Source: Lineus longissimus (taxonomy: Eukaryota > Nemertea > Pilidiophora > Heteronemertea > Lineidae). From it: a stretch of DNA of 64,000 nucleotides. The notes beneath the pieces are model-generated. The model did not search any database. It had not been told where the DNA came from and saw nothing but the letters and a program-made list of their open reading frames with translations. The position numbers and the translations under genes are program-made. The stretch is taken from contig NC_088308.1 in NCBI RefSeq assembly GCF_910592395.1, positions 13,905,001 to 13,969,000 of the forward strand, given 5' to 3'. Of this stretch, positions 23,806-36,759 are shown in pieces. Every line of letters begins with the position of its first letter. Positions within the stretch are counted from its first letter, which is position 1.

Positions 23806-24690
23806 ATTCGGAGGGTTCGTCCGGATGCATGAATGACAGTAGGGCCTACATCTTGCAATATCTCCTGATTCACATGTACAATAAAATATTTAGAAGGTTG
23901 TGGCAAAGATTGATCCAACACCAATATGTTTCGTTATCATCTACCAAAATAAGTTTTGAAAAGGTGGAGGTGTATATACGAAAAACAAATAATCTCTTGT
24001 AACACCAGTTTGATCAACAACCTTTAACCCAGAACGATACTATTATCTACTTGCAAAAGGCTGCCGAGAAATTACAAATTGAGACCTTCTGATCAATTTT
24101 TAGCTGAAGTCGTGCCAGAAGACCGTATACGCAGAAGACCACCATCAACCTTCAACTGCTTGCAGCTTTTTTCAATCAATGCCAGAAGAGCGTGATTGCA
24201 ATAACCACACTATCTCACCTCATCAAGACCACACATACACTTGCAAGTGTATAAAACAGCATGAGGGTGTCTTCCCTCACCCAAGATTTATCATACATGT
24301 TTGTGACCCATCACCATGGAATGAGTCTCAAGTCGTTCATCTCCCATCACTAATTTCTCTCCACACCTATTGTGAAAATGATAACTTAAGCCTGTTTACT
24401 ATTATGTTTCAGCCTTGGATTTTATCCTTCTGATAAGGACCTAATGCCAGCCCATCTTCAAAGAATCAATCCATGGTGATGGGCGTCATTTTACAGTCAT
24501 AGTATAAACTCAGAACACACCGGTAAATCTTATTTCAAACCTGAACAGTCAGTCAATGCATGTAACAGGACAAAGACTGAATGGAAAAAGTATCTATAGT
24601 CGGGTAAATATATGAAAAATTACCACCCAACCCCAAAAAAATTGCTAGAAAAGGTTTTTCAACTGTTTCTAATAGTATTGGATGTGGAGA
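23806..24690. other. No gene recognised
   Basis: Only chance frames. The following stretch 24740-24935 has several 'ccaagatggcg'-like words. Confidence 0.4.
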
Positions 24691-24957
24691 ATATCATACT
24701 AAAAATCTACCAAAATCAGACTACTGGAAAATTATTAAATCCAAGATGGCGTCCAAGATGGCCGCCAATACCTTAAAATACCTGTATCTTCCTTATTATT
24801 CATCCTAGAATCATAATTAGGGTGGCTACACCTAGGTTTTAGGGGTCAAGGAAGTCACTGAAAACATTGAAACCACCATTGAATAATTAGAACATGAGGA
24901 AATCCAAGATGGTGCCCAAGATGGCGCCCAAAATGGCCGCTCATGTCCCATAAATTG

Positions 24958-25227
24958 CTGTACTGGAAAGCCAGCGAGATTATCTTAGACGCACCACAGA
25001 ATAGCCACTTGAAGGAGATCGTACTTTCGTTGGGTTGCTTTCACACGCTCATGAATCTGTTGGGTGCAATAGGATCTCTCATGAACGGTACAGGACTCAA
25101 AGACATTCTGCAAGTAATATATGGTGAAAATCCAGTAGTCCATATGATGACAGGGAAGGCAGTCCAACGAGCTATCCGTGGTCATATGCTTATAGACAAA
25201 TGTCTTAACCGTATGATTGTATTATAG
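24958..25227 (+). pseudogene. Fragment of a transposon-associated protein, C-terminal part
   Basis: The frame reads LYWKASEIILDAPQNSHLKE, then IVLSLGCFHTLMNLLGAIGS, LMNGTGLKDILQVIYGE and VVHMMTGKAVQRAIRGHMLI, and stops at 25225-25227. The pattern 'vlLG.FHt.m..LGaIG..m.gsGL...l..iY....v..m.tGka..RA.RgH.l' is one I recall from widespread repeat-associated proteins in marine invertebrates. Their function is not known to me. The upstream side is repeat-like DNA without an acceptor, so it looks 5'-truncated. AATAAA follows at about 25230. Confidence 0.5.
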
Positions 25228-25764
25228 TGAATAAAACACATGCAACGATCTACGTATTCTCGACGTTTCGTGTATTTGACACTTTTTCAAAGAGATACAG
25301 AATCAGAAGATCAACCAGGTTTTATACAAATATTTTATATTTTTAGAGACACATGGATAAAAATACACTCCCATGCATACCATGCATCTGACAGCGATAT
25401 TGCCAATGCTACACTGCTGATATGCCATGAGGCAAAAATCACACGAACACGCTTTTTCGACCACCTACATTAAGACCTAAATTGTACGGTCAAAATGATC
25501 CAGTTCCACAAAATAGTGCAAAGGCATAATATCCTTCAGAACATTTTAAAATATTTATTGGTTTGAATTTAGGCTTAGGAAATAAAGTTCTACTCTGTTA
25601 CAAATATGAAAACTCCAGTCAATGCGATTCACCGTGGTGTATATTCATTGAATGGCCATTGGGGAAGAGCAGACTCAACGTCAATGTTTGGAAAAGAATC
25701 AATCAACATCGGTATCATCATTCAGAGAATGTAGTCCGGTTTTATACATGTATTAAAATATGAC

Positions 25765-25930
25765 CGGTATTATTTATCCGACCGTCGGATCTACATTGAA
25801 GGAAATCGGTCTTGTTGACCCGACTGTCGGATCTCGAAGGGAAGGAAATCGGTCCTGTGTACATGACGGTCGGATGACCAATACTGAAATTCTTCACTCC
25901 AACACCGTCGTGTCTCAAGTGAAGGAATTT
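25765..25930 (+). repeat. ~50-bp imperfect repeats with 'ggaaatcggtc'
   Basis: Three diverged units share 'gaaggaaatcggtc' or similar and 'cgac.gtcggat'. A second small tandem pair lies at about 26146-26265 ('ggtcaatagcg' with 'caagacacg'). Confidence 0.5.
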
Positions 25931-26696
25931 GGTACTATTCACCCGCCCATTCTAGAGTCTGCTATACAAATTTGCATTAGATTGCTGTTCGAATTCTGAT
26001 AATTTTGATCGAAAATGGGCAAAATTGGTGAATTTTTGTCCAACCGACAGGCCCGCTTGACCTACATCCGCCGCCATTGTTTCCCCTAATTTCCCGCTCA
26101 CTAACCCCACGGGAACGTTGGCCACCCGATGACATCATCAACTGAGTCGTCTGGTCAATAGCGTGGGGAATCTTGACTCAAGACACGACTGTCGACCAGC
26201 AAATACATTAAATTGTAGTCGGGTCAATAGCGCAGAAAATCTTCAGTCAAGACACGCCAGTCGGGCGAATTATTATTTTCATAAAATATTTATAGACCCG
26301 GCGCCGAAAAATAGACCCAGCCACTGATGAGAATCAAGGAGGATACCGCGGTGACGTCACGGCTTTTCCAAGATGGCGCTGCATATTGTAAACAAACTCG
26401 ATCCACGGCCAAGGGAAAATCAAGTCATCAAAAAAGTTAGATTTTTCGCATCAAATCAGAGTTATTAGTACTTTTCTGCCATGAAATAAGTCTTCAGACA
26501 ATAAGCTATCATTTGAATATTCTAAAAGGCCTTAGTCACAGTATATCATTGTTTCTAATACAAAATACATTACGCCTCGTTTTGATCGGAGCGGTCTTGG
26601 TATCGTAACCAATGACCGCCTGGGTAGGTATAAAATTCTGAATTTTAGCAGACGAATTATTTTCACCAAGAAGCAACGACTCAGCCCCACAAAACA

Positions 26697-27172
26697 ATGT
26701 CAAGAACATGAGATTTTGAAGTATTCCCCGATATTGGGATTTGTGAAGTAGGGAGGATACCCGAGGACTCTTTCGAGGTCGTCAGTCAGGATTCAGAAGA
26801 GGTCAAAGACGAGGAAATGGTAGAAATCGAGCTAGCAGACTGGGAATTCCCTTGCTGCGTGACGTCATCTTCACAAGCAACAATATGGCGGAGTTCCGGA
26901 CACCAGGCTGGATCATTCTTTGACGAAAACGGAACATATATACCTTTCAAATCGTATTTAATTTGTTTAATTTTGAATCCTTTTAGAATAGAAATTAATA
27001 CCTTGCTGTCGGTCATTGGTTGTATAATCAAGACCGCTCGGGTAGACCTCAAATTACGTCCAAAACCCTCGGCGAAGCGCCTCGGGTTTTGGACTGCATT
27101 TTCGGTCTACCCGAGCGGTCTTGATTATACAACCAATGACCGCCAGCTCGGTATTAATTCCTTAAATGAAAA
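26697..27172 (+). pseudogene. Element-borne short frame, nonsense-mutated copy
   Basis: The copy starts ATG TCA AGA ACA and then has TGA (26709-26711) where the second copy (37790) has CGA. It then reads EVFPDIGICEVGRIPEDSFE, an acidic stretch EEVKDEEMVEIELADWEFP, and continues open through the nested palindrome. The acidic stretch is 45 bp (15 codons) that copy B lacks. No family is recognised. Confidence 0.4.
27010..27142. repeat. 133-bp palindrome with nested hairpin
   Basis: Arms cggtcattggttgtataatc... and the reverse complement at the right end pair for about 39 bases. An inner hairpin has gtccaaaaccc and gggttttggac as arms. The same structure occurs at about 38056-38190. Confidence 0.8.
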
Positions 27173-27932
27173 GTGCTGTTTTGATGGGGAAAAATAGGGT
27201 TTTTTAAACCAAATAGCCGGGCACCGATCTTCCAAAATTAGCGATGGTTTAAAACAGTCTCCCAGATATGGGGCAATCTCTTCATTATCATAATGGGATT
27301 TGGAGGCATGTTTACAGATTTTACAAGTTCGAGACCTGTAGGAACTTAATACTCGCATAGATCCCCATAGATCCCCTCTATTTGTCGAGTTAGCGCCCCT
27401 GTTAGATCATGCATTTTCGGACACTAGAACGAAATCTTCCTGCGGATATCGCGGTTTCGGTGATGATTTAAGGAGAAATGGACTGTTCTTAGAGTTGTAT
27501 GGGACAGAAATGAGTTCATACTTCATGAATACATGAATATATTATGATATGGGCGGGCTTCTAAGTCAAAACAATAACAAACTCAACTGCATCTCTACTG
27601 TATATTGCGTAGTGCATTGCCTAGTGTATTTCGTAGTGTATTTTAGCGGAGACATTATTTCCGCACTTTGACCACGCCAAACGCCTTTTTTATTCGTGGA
27701 AGTTAATCTGCTCTGTAAATATTATTTTACACTGGAAAAATCCGTACTAGGTATTGCAACATTTCATGTCTATTGGTGTTTTTGTGTACAGGAGCGCACC
27801 AGACAGTGAGACGTGGAGATGTGTTCAGTGCTGCTGCTGTCAGTAGACTGAATCTGATTGGCCATAGCGATCAGTAATATGGTCGGGATCACGTGATGTG
27901 ACGTCACCGCGGTATCCTCCTTGGATGAGAAT

Positions 27933-28980
27933 CAAGCTATTTTTTTTATGTGGTCTATAAGGTGATAACAAATGGTAATATACACAGCCCTCGGGGCAGC
28001 CAGTATCATGGTTGACACTGACCGTGAAAGAGCAATGGTCAGGCCTAGCCTAATGATAAGCTACTAGTGCACAACATAACTTTCGTTTGGATCCAGAAAA
28101 TATGATGAAAAACACTTTAACAAAGCAATAGGCCCCTACTCTTTATACTGACCATTTTTTGGTGTCGTGTCTGTAGTCATGGACGGTTGGGTGGTACAGT
28201 AGTCAGTTAGTTTCAATATATATTCTTTGAACACTGTATAAGCCCATAGTCAGCTTGCAGTGCTACGTGCATCCTTCGCATCAGCCATGCAAATTTAATG
28301 CGGCCAGTTAGAGTTATCATCTCTCGAAATACATGTCAAACTGATACTCAGCATCAGACGAGACGTAGACCGAGTCAGGCGTACCACACACTTCTATATA
28401 AATCAAATTTGGTGAGAAAAATCACACAAAATCAGTCTTCGTCATCGAAATTATCCGTTCAAATCGAAGTCACGGAGAAAGACATATCCACATATCGATT
28501 AGTCGCTTGCTATGAACTACATATCTCCACGGTTACTCGTACTATCCACTCCACTCAGAGAGCATGCGTAAAGACAAGCATCATGACTCATACTCCAGCG
28601 CCTCGCAACGACTCGAGAATCGACTCGAACTCCAGTGCAAAATCCGCCATTGGTGACGTCATTGGCGCCAAAAAGTATTTCTCTTGACATCGATTCAAAA
28701 ATCTTTTTCAAAAAATGATAATCGAACGTTACGATGACATCAGCTACAAACATTCTTTATCAAGTTATTGAAATATACAAACGACACATGGAGAAAAGAT
28801 CGCGCAAATATCGAAATGTAAGATTATTTTGAGAACTACTTTTGCCGATTCACTCTACCACTTGCGTGACCTCGTCACAATCATCAATGGTGGTGACGAT
28901 TTTTCATTATTGCGACGTCCAATGTCATTAGAGGGACTACGTCCGTCCCCTCACCTCGCGTCCCCAGTAGCCCCTCTATA
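27933..28980. other. No gene recognised
   Basis: Chance frames only, including an open stretch at 28298-28687 without recognisable motifs. Confidence 0.35.
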
Positions 28981-28994
28981 CTGGGGTTTCTCCT

Positions 28995-29200
28995 CATTCG
29001 CCCTGCTCTTTATTCGCTTTATACCATTTCGCCATTGATCATTTGCCTTTTTCCCAATTCGCCTTTTTCCTAGTTCGCCTTTAGTACTTTACTTATCTCG
29101 CCTTTTCGCTATTTGCCTTTTCCCCTCCTTGCCTTTTCCGATTCCACCTCGTTTTCTTCTCCCTTTTTCGCAATTTAACTAGTTTTAGGTCGCCTTTTTT
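28995..29200 (+). repeat. Pyrimidine-rich imperfect short repeats ('ttcgcctttttc')
   Basis: ttcgcctttt, ttgccttttc and similar words recur about ten times at irregular spacing of roughly 15-25 bp. Non-coding. Confidence 0.55.
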
Positions 29201-29309
29201 ACTTTGTCTCTTTTCCCACATCACTTGTATCTCTGACGGCTATATGAATAAGGAGCCAACGATAATTCCCACGCCCCCACCCACACACACACGCGTGTAC
29301 GTTGACCAC

Positions 29310-29370
29310 CGTGGACGGGCCATGGCGATTTAGCGGATCCTGCGGATTCTGCGGAACCTGCGGAATCTGG
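29310..29370 (+). repeat. Left arm of a distant inverted repeat pair
   Basis: ggccatggcgatttagcgga followed by 9-bp units like ttctgcgga. It pairs with 30936-30988 in inverse orientation; this arm has one extra 9-bp unit. Confidence 0.7.
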
Positions 29371-29399
29371 GCGGAATCAGCATAAAAACAGCTCGAGAA

Positions 29400-30930
29400 T
29401 ATCGACATTATGATAAATTATCCTTATAATAAATATTTGTAATATTCCATAACTGTTAAATTGTCTAAACCGCTAAGATTATCAAGCATTTCGGAAAACC
29501 CCCAACATGCATGAAAAAAATGTCTGCATTCTATTATCGGACGATTTCCACATTGGTCTCGTTAGGGAGTTTTTCCTAAATGTACGCTAATGATGACGTG
29601 CCCCATTAACAGGACGTAACATCTATTTTAAAATGCGTTTCCAAAGTGAATGCATGAGGACAACCCATTTGTGTCGTATATCACTGGAAACGCCCGATTC
29701 CCCTGATTCTGCAGGATGTTAAATCGGGCATTTTGTTTCTTTAAATAAATCATAAGCGTCACATTTGCTCCCAGCTCTGTTCACCATCCCAAATTGCAAT
29801 ATTGCCAATTGGGCCGGACAATCACGAAAAACCCCAAATATTATACAGTTCTTCCTGAATAATTCTTACAGTGACCATTCTCCCATGAAAGACAGTTGCT
29901 TACGCTACACAAAAATCAAAAAAAAATCGAGGGTCAACCATTGAACTTTTGAGATATGTTGAATTTTGCACAAATCAGCGAAAAACGCACCAACTGGCAC
30001 TGGACGGCATTTCAAGACGGGGCCGACGCACATCCCAAGTTCAGTGTACACATACGTCGGCAACAACAGTATAAATGCGTAGCGCTGTAGGTTTCAGAAA
30101 CTCCAAAAAAACATGTCTTTGCCAAAACAACTGCTGAATCTGAATCAACACTGACATACCGTAAGGACCGAGAAATCAATGATTTTAGGAACTACGGTGA
30201 GGCGGGGGGGGGGGGCGCATGAATAAAAAAACCCTCCTTAATGAGACCATTGACCGTGATCTATAACCCAGGCCGAGTTGGTAATTGGCCGAGTTGGCCC
30301 GTAATCGTGTAAGTCGTTACGCACCCGAAAAACACACGTCATTTTCGCTCATTCGTTAATTAATATCGTGCAGAATACAATAGGGACGGACACTTTTTCC
30401 AGGGGACATTTTAAACTTCTACACTGGCCTGGTTGACACGTCTCTCTTTATTTTACAACATCGCAAAATTGTGCACGAGCAACATACGATTGCCTTGATG
30501 ATCCATCATTAAGATATTCAAGTCACATGATGACTGATGATGTCCAGGACTCCCAGATGACAAATCAGTTTAAACAGAGAATTTCCCACTCTCATGATAA
30601 TAAATAAAAGATTTTTCTAAAACGTCCACCCGAGTCAATCATCCCACTCTTGATGACCAAACAGCCAGCAAGATCATGCGATGACAGGTGACAAGCCCGA
30701 GATCCTGGCAACGATCCTTAAACCACCCCAAGTCCCAGGAGGCGAAACGACTAATTTCTGGGGAGAGTGACTCTCAGACACTCTCTTGATTTAGCTTGAT
30801 TACATTACATCACGGCAGCGGCCACCTTCAGTGCCACCACGTGGGGCCTAATGGTATTAGGCTAAGTTTGGGGGCGAAAATGCTGGGGGCGAAAACGTCA
30901 GGGAGCGAAACGACCGGATACCAATCCACT
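29400..30930. other. Spacer between the inverted arms, no gene recognised
   Basis: No coding frame of note. A G run lies near 30204-30214. Confidence 0.4.
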
Positions 30931-30935
30931 ACAGG

Positions 30936-30988
30936 CCAGATTCCGCAGAATCCGCAGAATCCGCTAAATCGCCATGGCCCCGTGGACG
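30936..30988 (-). repeat. Right arm of the distant inverted repeat pair
   Basis: Reverse complement of 29310-29370, containing tccgcagaatccgcagaatc and ctaaatcgccatggcc. Confidence 0.7.
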
Positions 30989-31319
30989 TGGCCATTTGAT
31001 GTTCAGAATCAGCGTGAACGTGAATCATCAGTGTGTGACGAACAGACAGGTCTAAAACAAAACACACCAGATGGGATAATCATAATATGCCTACCGGTAT
31101 ACTTTTGATTTCTAACATTTAACTGTTATTCAAAGTCATTTTAACTTGGAATTTTCAAGTGGTAAAACCATGCACTATTTGGATAATGTTTAATGTGAAC
31201 AATCCATTCGAGAATAATCATTACATTTAATAATATATCATAATCTACGGTGGCTGGAAAAGGACATCATGGTGATTTTTTTTCTTCAATGACGACATAT
31301 ATTTTTTATCTCGGGCGCC

Positions 31320-31349
31320 TGACTTATGCAGCGGTCAATTACAACTCTG

Positions 31350-31382
<33 letters not shown>
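31320..31382 (-). repeat. Repeat end with a 31-base C homopolymer
   Basis: gcagcggtcaattacaactc is followed by 31 C at 31352-31382. The reverse complement of the same phrase occurs at about 35425-35452, next to a much shorter G run. The two are inverted copies of one repeat, and the homopolymer is probably an expanded tract. Confidence 0.75.
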
Positions 31383-31383
<1 letters not shown>

Positions 31384-32016
31384 TCAGGAGTCGACACTTG
31401 TGTGGCGCCGCATCTGCGTCGCATCCTGAGGTTTCCAAAAATCCCTAGCGTTGAATTCCTGACGAACTGAGTAACAAACAGCGTCGAATTTCGTCGAATG
31501 TCTGAAAATAACAACAAGAGGCTCAAGGGCCTGGCCCTCAGCTGAAATGGATAGGTGAAGGCAAGGGCCAAGTGTGTGTTGGTACCCTGTTATCATGAGG
31601 CAACGTGAAGCTATAACGTCTAGCACGCAGAAGTGCTGGTGCGAAAGACCTTCGTGCTTATCAGTGCATGCTGAAGTACTGAGTTGACGTCAACCTGCTA
31701 TTATGACGTAAAGTCATTTCTATTGCTGTTGCAGTAGTGTGGTGTGTGATGACGTCAATGAGTTGTGTGGTGACGTCAAAGAGTGGAGTCCTTGTCTTCA
31801 TGCAGCGCAGATGGAACTAATAACATGCACATGGACACAAGGTACATAATTATTACAGTGTATTTTGTGAGGTGGGGCCTGGTGCTTTACAATGGTCAAA
31901 TGAACCGACTGTTGTCTGGACATTGATGAAGTGGATGCAGCCAAATGTTTGGGATGGTCTTTTTTGTATGTGAAGAAAAGAAGATAAAGAGTTGGTTAAC
32001 AAAATGAACTTTATTG

Positions 32017-32121
32017 GTGCGGCAGATATTTGATGCCGTTCGGCAGATATTTGAAGCCTTTCGGCAGATATTTGATGCCTTGCGGCAGATATTTGTTCCC
32101 TTGCGGAAGATATTTGATAAC
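32017..32121 (+). repeat. Five 21-bp repeats
   Basis: cggcagatatttgatgcc-type units recur exactly every 21 bases. On the plus strand they read as heptads (VRQIFDA, VRQIFEA, FRQIFDA, LRQIFVP, LRKIFDN). The minus strand is also open (ISAERHQ-type heptads). There is no good ATG for the plus frame, so I do not call a gene. Confidence 0.8.
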
Positions 32122-32129
32122 GCTCTCCG

Positions 32130-34000
32130 GGAATGGAAATCAGTAAAACGAGTAAGCACACCTTACTCTGATGTGGGAACAGCAAGTGCTTTACTGGACT
32201 TGAAATATAATGTGCCAACGACTCCTCTTGCAATAACCAACAACAGTTAATCCGTAAAAAAAGAGAAGAGAAATAAACACTGACTGAGTAAAAAAGGGTG
32301 ACATAGACGGGGAAATGTACACCACCGGATACAGTCTGTGCTTGATCAGGCATTTGTCTATGATATCCTGAACAAGGCATCTATGGAAACAAATCCAGAA
32401 AGAGACTTAACCTTCGAAGGGCACACTTTTTTTACTCAGTGAAAAGTCAGTCCTGTGGGCTGTTTTCCAATTAACATAAAAGTGTAACCTCTTTAAATTA
32501 GTCACACAGACTGAACCATAACACTCAACAGCCAACCGTGCCGACATGATGTGAGCCGAGAGCTGGGCTCAAAGATGAGCGAGTGGTGTACTACATTTTG
32601 AAAATTGTCTATAGTCAACGATATGTGACAGAACAGGATCTATTGGACTTAATGATGAGGTACTATCAAATAAGGTGTCCATCAAATGAATCATGAGGGC
32701 CTGTTGAGTTATACTCTAAGCCTATAGGGCTAGGCTATCGTTTTTGTCTTTTTTACAGCCTACAGCACAGCCATGCACAGCGCAGTGTACAGACAGTACA
32801 GGATTGCAAACCAAAAACATGAGCATTGAGCTGCGTAACGAAACTGCAGTGGAATTCATACTACGATGTCATAATGTGACTTTCAAAATAATTGTTGTCA
32901 CGGCCAATGACCAGACAGGGAGAAAACAAACGTAAATGGCGAGATTTGTTGCAAAATTGCCAACCACAACAACTCGGGGACCGTAGCCAAAATGGCCGAC
33001 GGCGAATTCTCCGGTCGCTAGCGCAGTCCATAAACAAGCATCAATTTTACCAACTCTGGTTGCAAGCTTGGTCATCAAAGTTGCAGAACAGTTAGAAATA
33101 CATCTAAACAACATAAATATACAGTTTAAAGTGCATAAAAATCCCGATTCAACCTCCGGGCGCTACCTTTTTTTCTCCGGGCCCTACCGGTCCTTATTTA
33201 GTGCGACCGCCACCAGAGTGTTTATCAAGATCTTTCGCCGTTTTAATTGAGCGTTTTAGGCAGATTAATCAATTATTACATGCATGAGTTATATATCACC
33301 GAAATGATAATTGCGTAGGCTATTTGAAACTAAGTTCAGATATAATAATTGATGGGGATCCAACGCAAAGTTACTGCCAAAATGTCGAAAGTATTTGGCC
33401 TAAAATACCAACCACCACTTCAATAATTTTCTGAAAATTATAAAACTACGGGTACCAAAAGAAAACCTCTGGCTTCAATTGATTAAAAATTATAGGCAAA
33501 TTTGAAAGGATTCCTCACTACTCGACGTTTTGATAAAAACATATGCACCCGATGGTCATGAACATCGAAGATACAGCTGGATAAAAATTAGATATTTTAC
33601 TTACCACATCAACACCGAAAGCGTTGATCTGCAGCAGCCATTTTGATAACTGGCGAATAGTAAACCTCGTCGATAGATGACGTCATTGGGCGGGAATTTG
33701 AATTGACGAAAAATATTCTAAGGCGCGTTGCGCCCCCTTCTGATCAAAATTTCAACCTTTTTAAAAAATTTATAGTTACATGTATATAGAATTTCTAACA
33801 TAATATTAAAGCATATTGTGACTGATTCTGATGTGCCTAGCTAGGCCGAGATAAGCCAATTTCTTTTATGGCGTCTCGCTCGCAGGAAGTAGGTCGAATC
33901 GCGCTCATTTTTGGTTTCTGATCAGAGTTCACCAAGATCTAAAAATACATGTACTATAAATCTGAAGTGTCTGTCTTCAGTCGTTACAAAACGTCGGGGT
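32130..34000. other. No gene recognised
   Basis: Chance frames on both strands and no convincing exon. Confidence 0.35.
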
Positions 34001-36755
34001 ATAGTTGAACAGATGGACTCGCTCACTCGCTCACTCACTCACTCACTGTGGTGGACCGCAGCAGAATGGATAAATTAATAAGTGTTCGAAACGCATCTTC
34101 TTGTTCTTTCTTTCTTTATTCAACCTTGACATGACAATGCATGTAACGACTAACTAAGGATGACAACGATGACGATGATGGTTCAACTGTAAAGATAAAC
34201 ATAACAAACGCCTTAACACCAGACAAATAATGATTTTGACTAGGCCAGTAATATAGTAATAATACTCATAGTTACGAAACAACTCAGGGAAACCTCCCTT
34301 AGATAATCCAAACTGAGGGCAAGGAATGACTCCAAGCCGACTTTACAGTAGAAGACAAGGCGTTTAGCTATATAGACTTACGGCAGGTGGCAGCACCATA
34401 CGGCCACAGCTGACAGCATGCTCTCCGTGCTCAAATTAACCACTGCGAACAGCAGATTGGTCCTAGAAAAAGTAAGACAGTCTCCTTAATCTCTTACTAC
34501 ATTTTAGTGTGTCCTTAGACAAGTAGAAAAGGTTTTATAATCACTTTAAGGGAGCAAAAAGGTCACGTGACCAAAAGACCGGGAAGATCTGTCACGAGTG
34601 GAGGTGGCATGGCTGTTAGCAACCAGAATATATGATCCATTTTGATCAAGACACCTAAAAGATGCTTACTATGGCATCTATACTTACATCACATTATTGT
34701 CCATACTGCTACAAAACAATATATAGAGCCTGGCGCTCTAAAACTCACAAAAGGGTTCCGGACAAACGAAACCACACTGGTTTCGGGAAGACAAAAATGG
34801 CGAAAAGCATTGATGTAAATGGGCCCATTTTCACCTCCGCCGGAGGACGCTCCGAACCATCCTGTTTTCGGGCAGGAAAAGACACAACACTCACTCACTC
34901 ACTCACTCACTCACTCACACACTCACACTGAATAGCTATATTTGACCAGCTCTGCTGACCTTTGGTCAGCTGAGCTAAGAATGATCTTTGGTCAATTCCT
35001 GCGTACGGGACCGCCGAACATACCGAAAGACCGTCGCATGTCTGGCCACCGCAAATTTAGGGGAGAACAGCTTGGTACTACTATCCAGTTTCTTCCTTCC
35101 GTCAATTTTCTGACATCTGCAGCCATCATTGTGGAGGAACTGGGTTGAGAATTAAAGGAGTCACTGTTCAGTTGATTTGCACAAACCAGCCAACCCTTAC
35201 CCAGATATGGGAACAAGTCTATTCATTATAGATTTCGTACCCAAAAATGTGAATTTGTGTGGCATTCCTGACGTTCACTGTTCTGACAAGTGAAAAACAG
35301 GTGATACTCTGAAGCTCCAAAAAAGAAGAAGCAGTGAATTCCTGGAGCAAGGATCTTGTGCTCTGGGTGAGAAACTGTCGATTCCTGGACTAAATAAATG
35401 TCGAATTTCTGATGGGGGGGGGTCAGAGTTGTAATTGACCGCTGCATTAGTAACTCAGACGAGAATATCGTCAAAAGCGGAATCTGAGTCGTGTGAAAAC
35501 AAGTCTCAAATGGTCTGTGAAACGTTAATGAACCTTGAAGTCAATCGCCAGAGATAACGCCCCCACAGGTTGCGAAATTCGGCACGCGACGACTTGTCGT
35601 AGCGGAATATCGCACTATGAGCGATTTTTGCAAAGCGACAAATCGTGTCAGTGGGTACAGGCTACATTTGTAAGGCAAATTGTTGATCGAACTCGTATTT
35701 CTACCACACCCCACGTGACTTCATCGACGAGTGTGCGAAATCCTTTTGTTCGGCCTCATTCAGCCTTTAGCCCCGAGAGGGGAGGAGAATGGCTGCTCCC
35801 CAGCTGCCCCGTTCGAGGAGACAAGACCACAATTGATTTTTTAAGCCTTTTAGCAGTTAAAATTGTCAATGTTTGACCGCGACGCATCAAATACTGCGTG
35901 GGGTTGTGAATCTGAAATTTAGATTATGTTATTCCGGAGAGTCGGGCAAGTAAATGGTGAAAAATAAACTGGTAGTTGACCACGGAAATTTTTTGATAAT
36001 CGACAAATTAGACAGACTTTGATATTTCCACTCTTTTCAGCCAACTGGCAGAAAAACTCAAAACGCGCCCCCTATTACCCAATTAGCAAAATTCGAAATT
36101 AATTTTTTCATCAAATAATTTCTTTATATCTGTAGACTTGCCACAGCAATAGGTGATGGTACAAATAATATGAAGAGAAAAAAGGGAGTTATGAAAAGTA
36201 CAATTTATAATTTTTTCTTGGTACATGTGAACTGGTGGCAATGAATAAGGATAGCAGCTATGCCAAAGACAAGTCAAAGAAAATATTAACTAGGCCTACA
36301 TTCGTAAGTTGTAACACTACGCACTCATCACATCTGTAGTCGAAACGGTCAGCGCTGTGCAGCGGAAATGACGGGAACCAGTCTAATCACATGCCTGGGG
36401 AAACCGATAATGGCTAAAAACAAGCCTGGCGTTGACTGTGATCTCATAGGGTGTGGCTTTGGTTGTGGGTGTGCATAAGGTCTTTCGGTCATAGAAATAG
36501 ATGAAATATGATTCTATGTTACATGCTTTATTGAATTCCTAAAATACGAACTCGAACAATACAGGAACGGCACCTGGGCCGGGTCGGTATAAAATGCACT
36601 ATGAACGTTACATATCTCCCTTGTTTTAGAAAAATCGAATGTAATAATATAACTAGATCTTCTCTACAGGTCATTAGGCCTATACATATTCGTAATATCA
36701 AAATTGCAAATACACAAAATGTATATGAAAATACAAAGTACCAGTATACTGTACT
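34001..36755. other. Simple repeats only, no gene recognised
   Basis: CTCA microsatellites occur at about 34019-34048 and 34889-34920. The inverted counterpart of the poly-C repeat lies at 35405-35455. Nothing coding was supported. Confidence 0.4.
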
Positions 36756-36759
36756 TGAT

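Larger units (their letters stand above)
26335..27923. mobile_element. 1589-bp DNA transposon with 9-bp target duplication (copy A)
   Basis: gatgagaat occurs at 26326-26334 and 27924-27932. The inner ends caaggaggataccgcggtga and its reverse complement form a terminal inverted repeat of about 25 bp (to tgacgtca). A 9-bp duplication suggests a Mutator-like or related superfamily, which is inference. No transposase is present. The inside carries a short captured-looking frame (26697-27172) and a nested palindrome (27010-27142). Its core, 26519-27173, recurs at 36760-38213. Confidence 0.8.

Noticed and set aside
28298-28687. 129-codon plus-strand frame
   Set aside because: No motif, no splice sites in phase and low-confidence composition.
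31853-32380. 175-codon minus-strand frame
   Set aside because: Its only distinctive part is the 21-bp tandem repeat, which keeps any multiple-of-three frame open. The rest is not protein-like.
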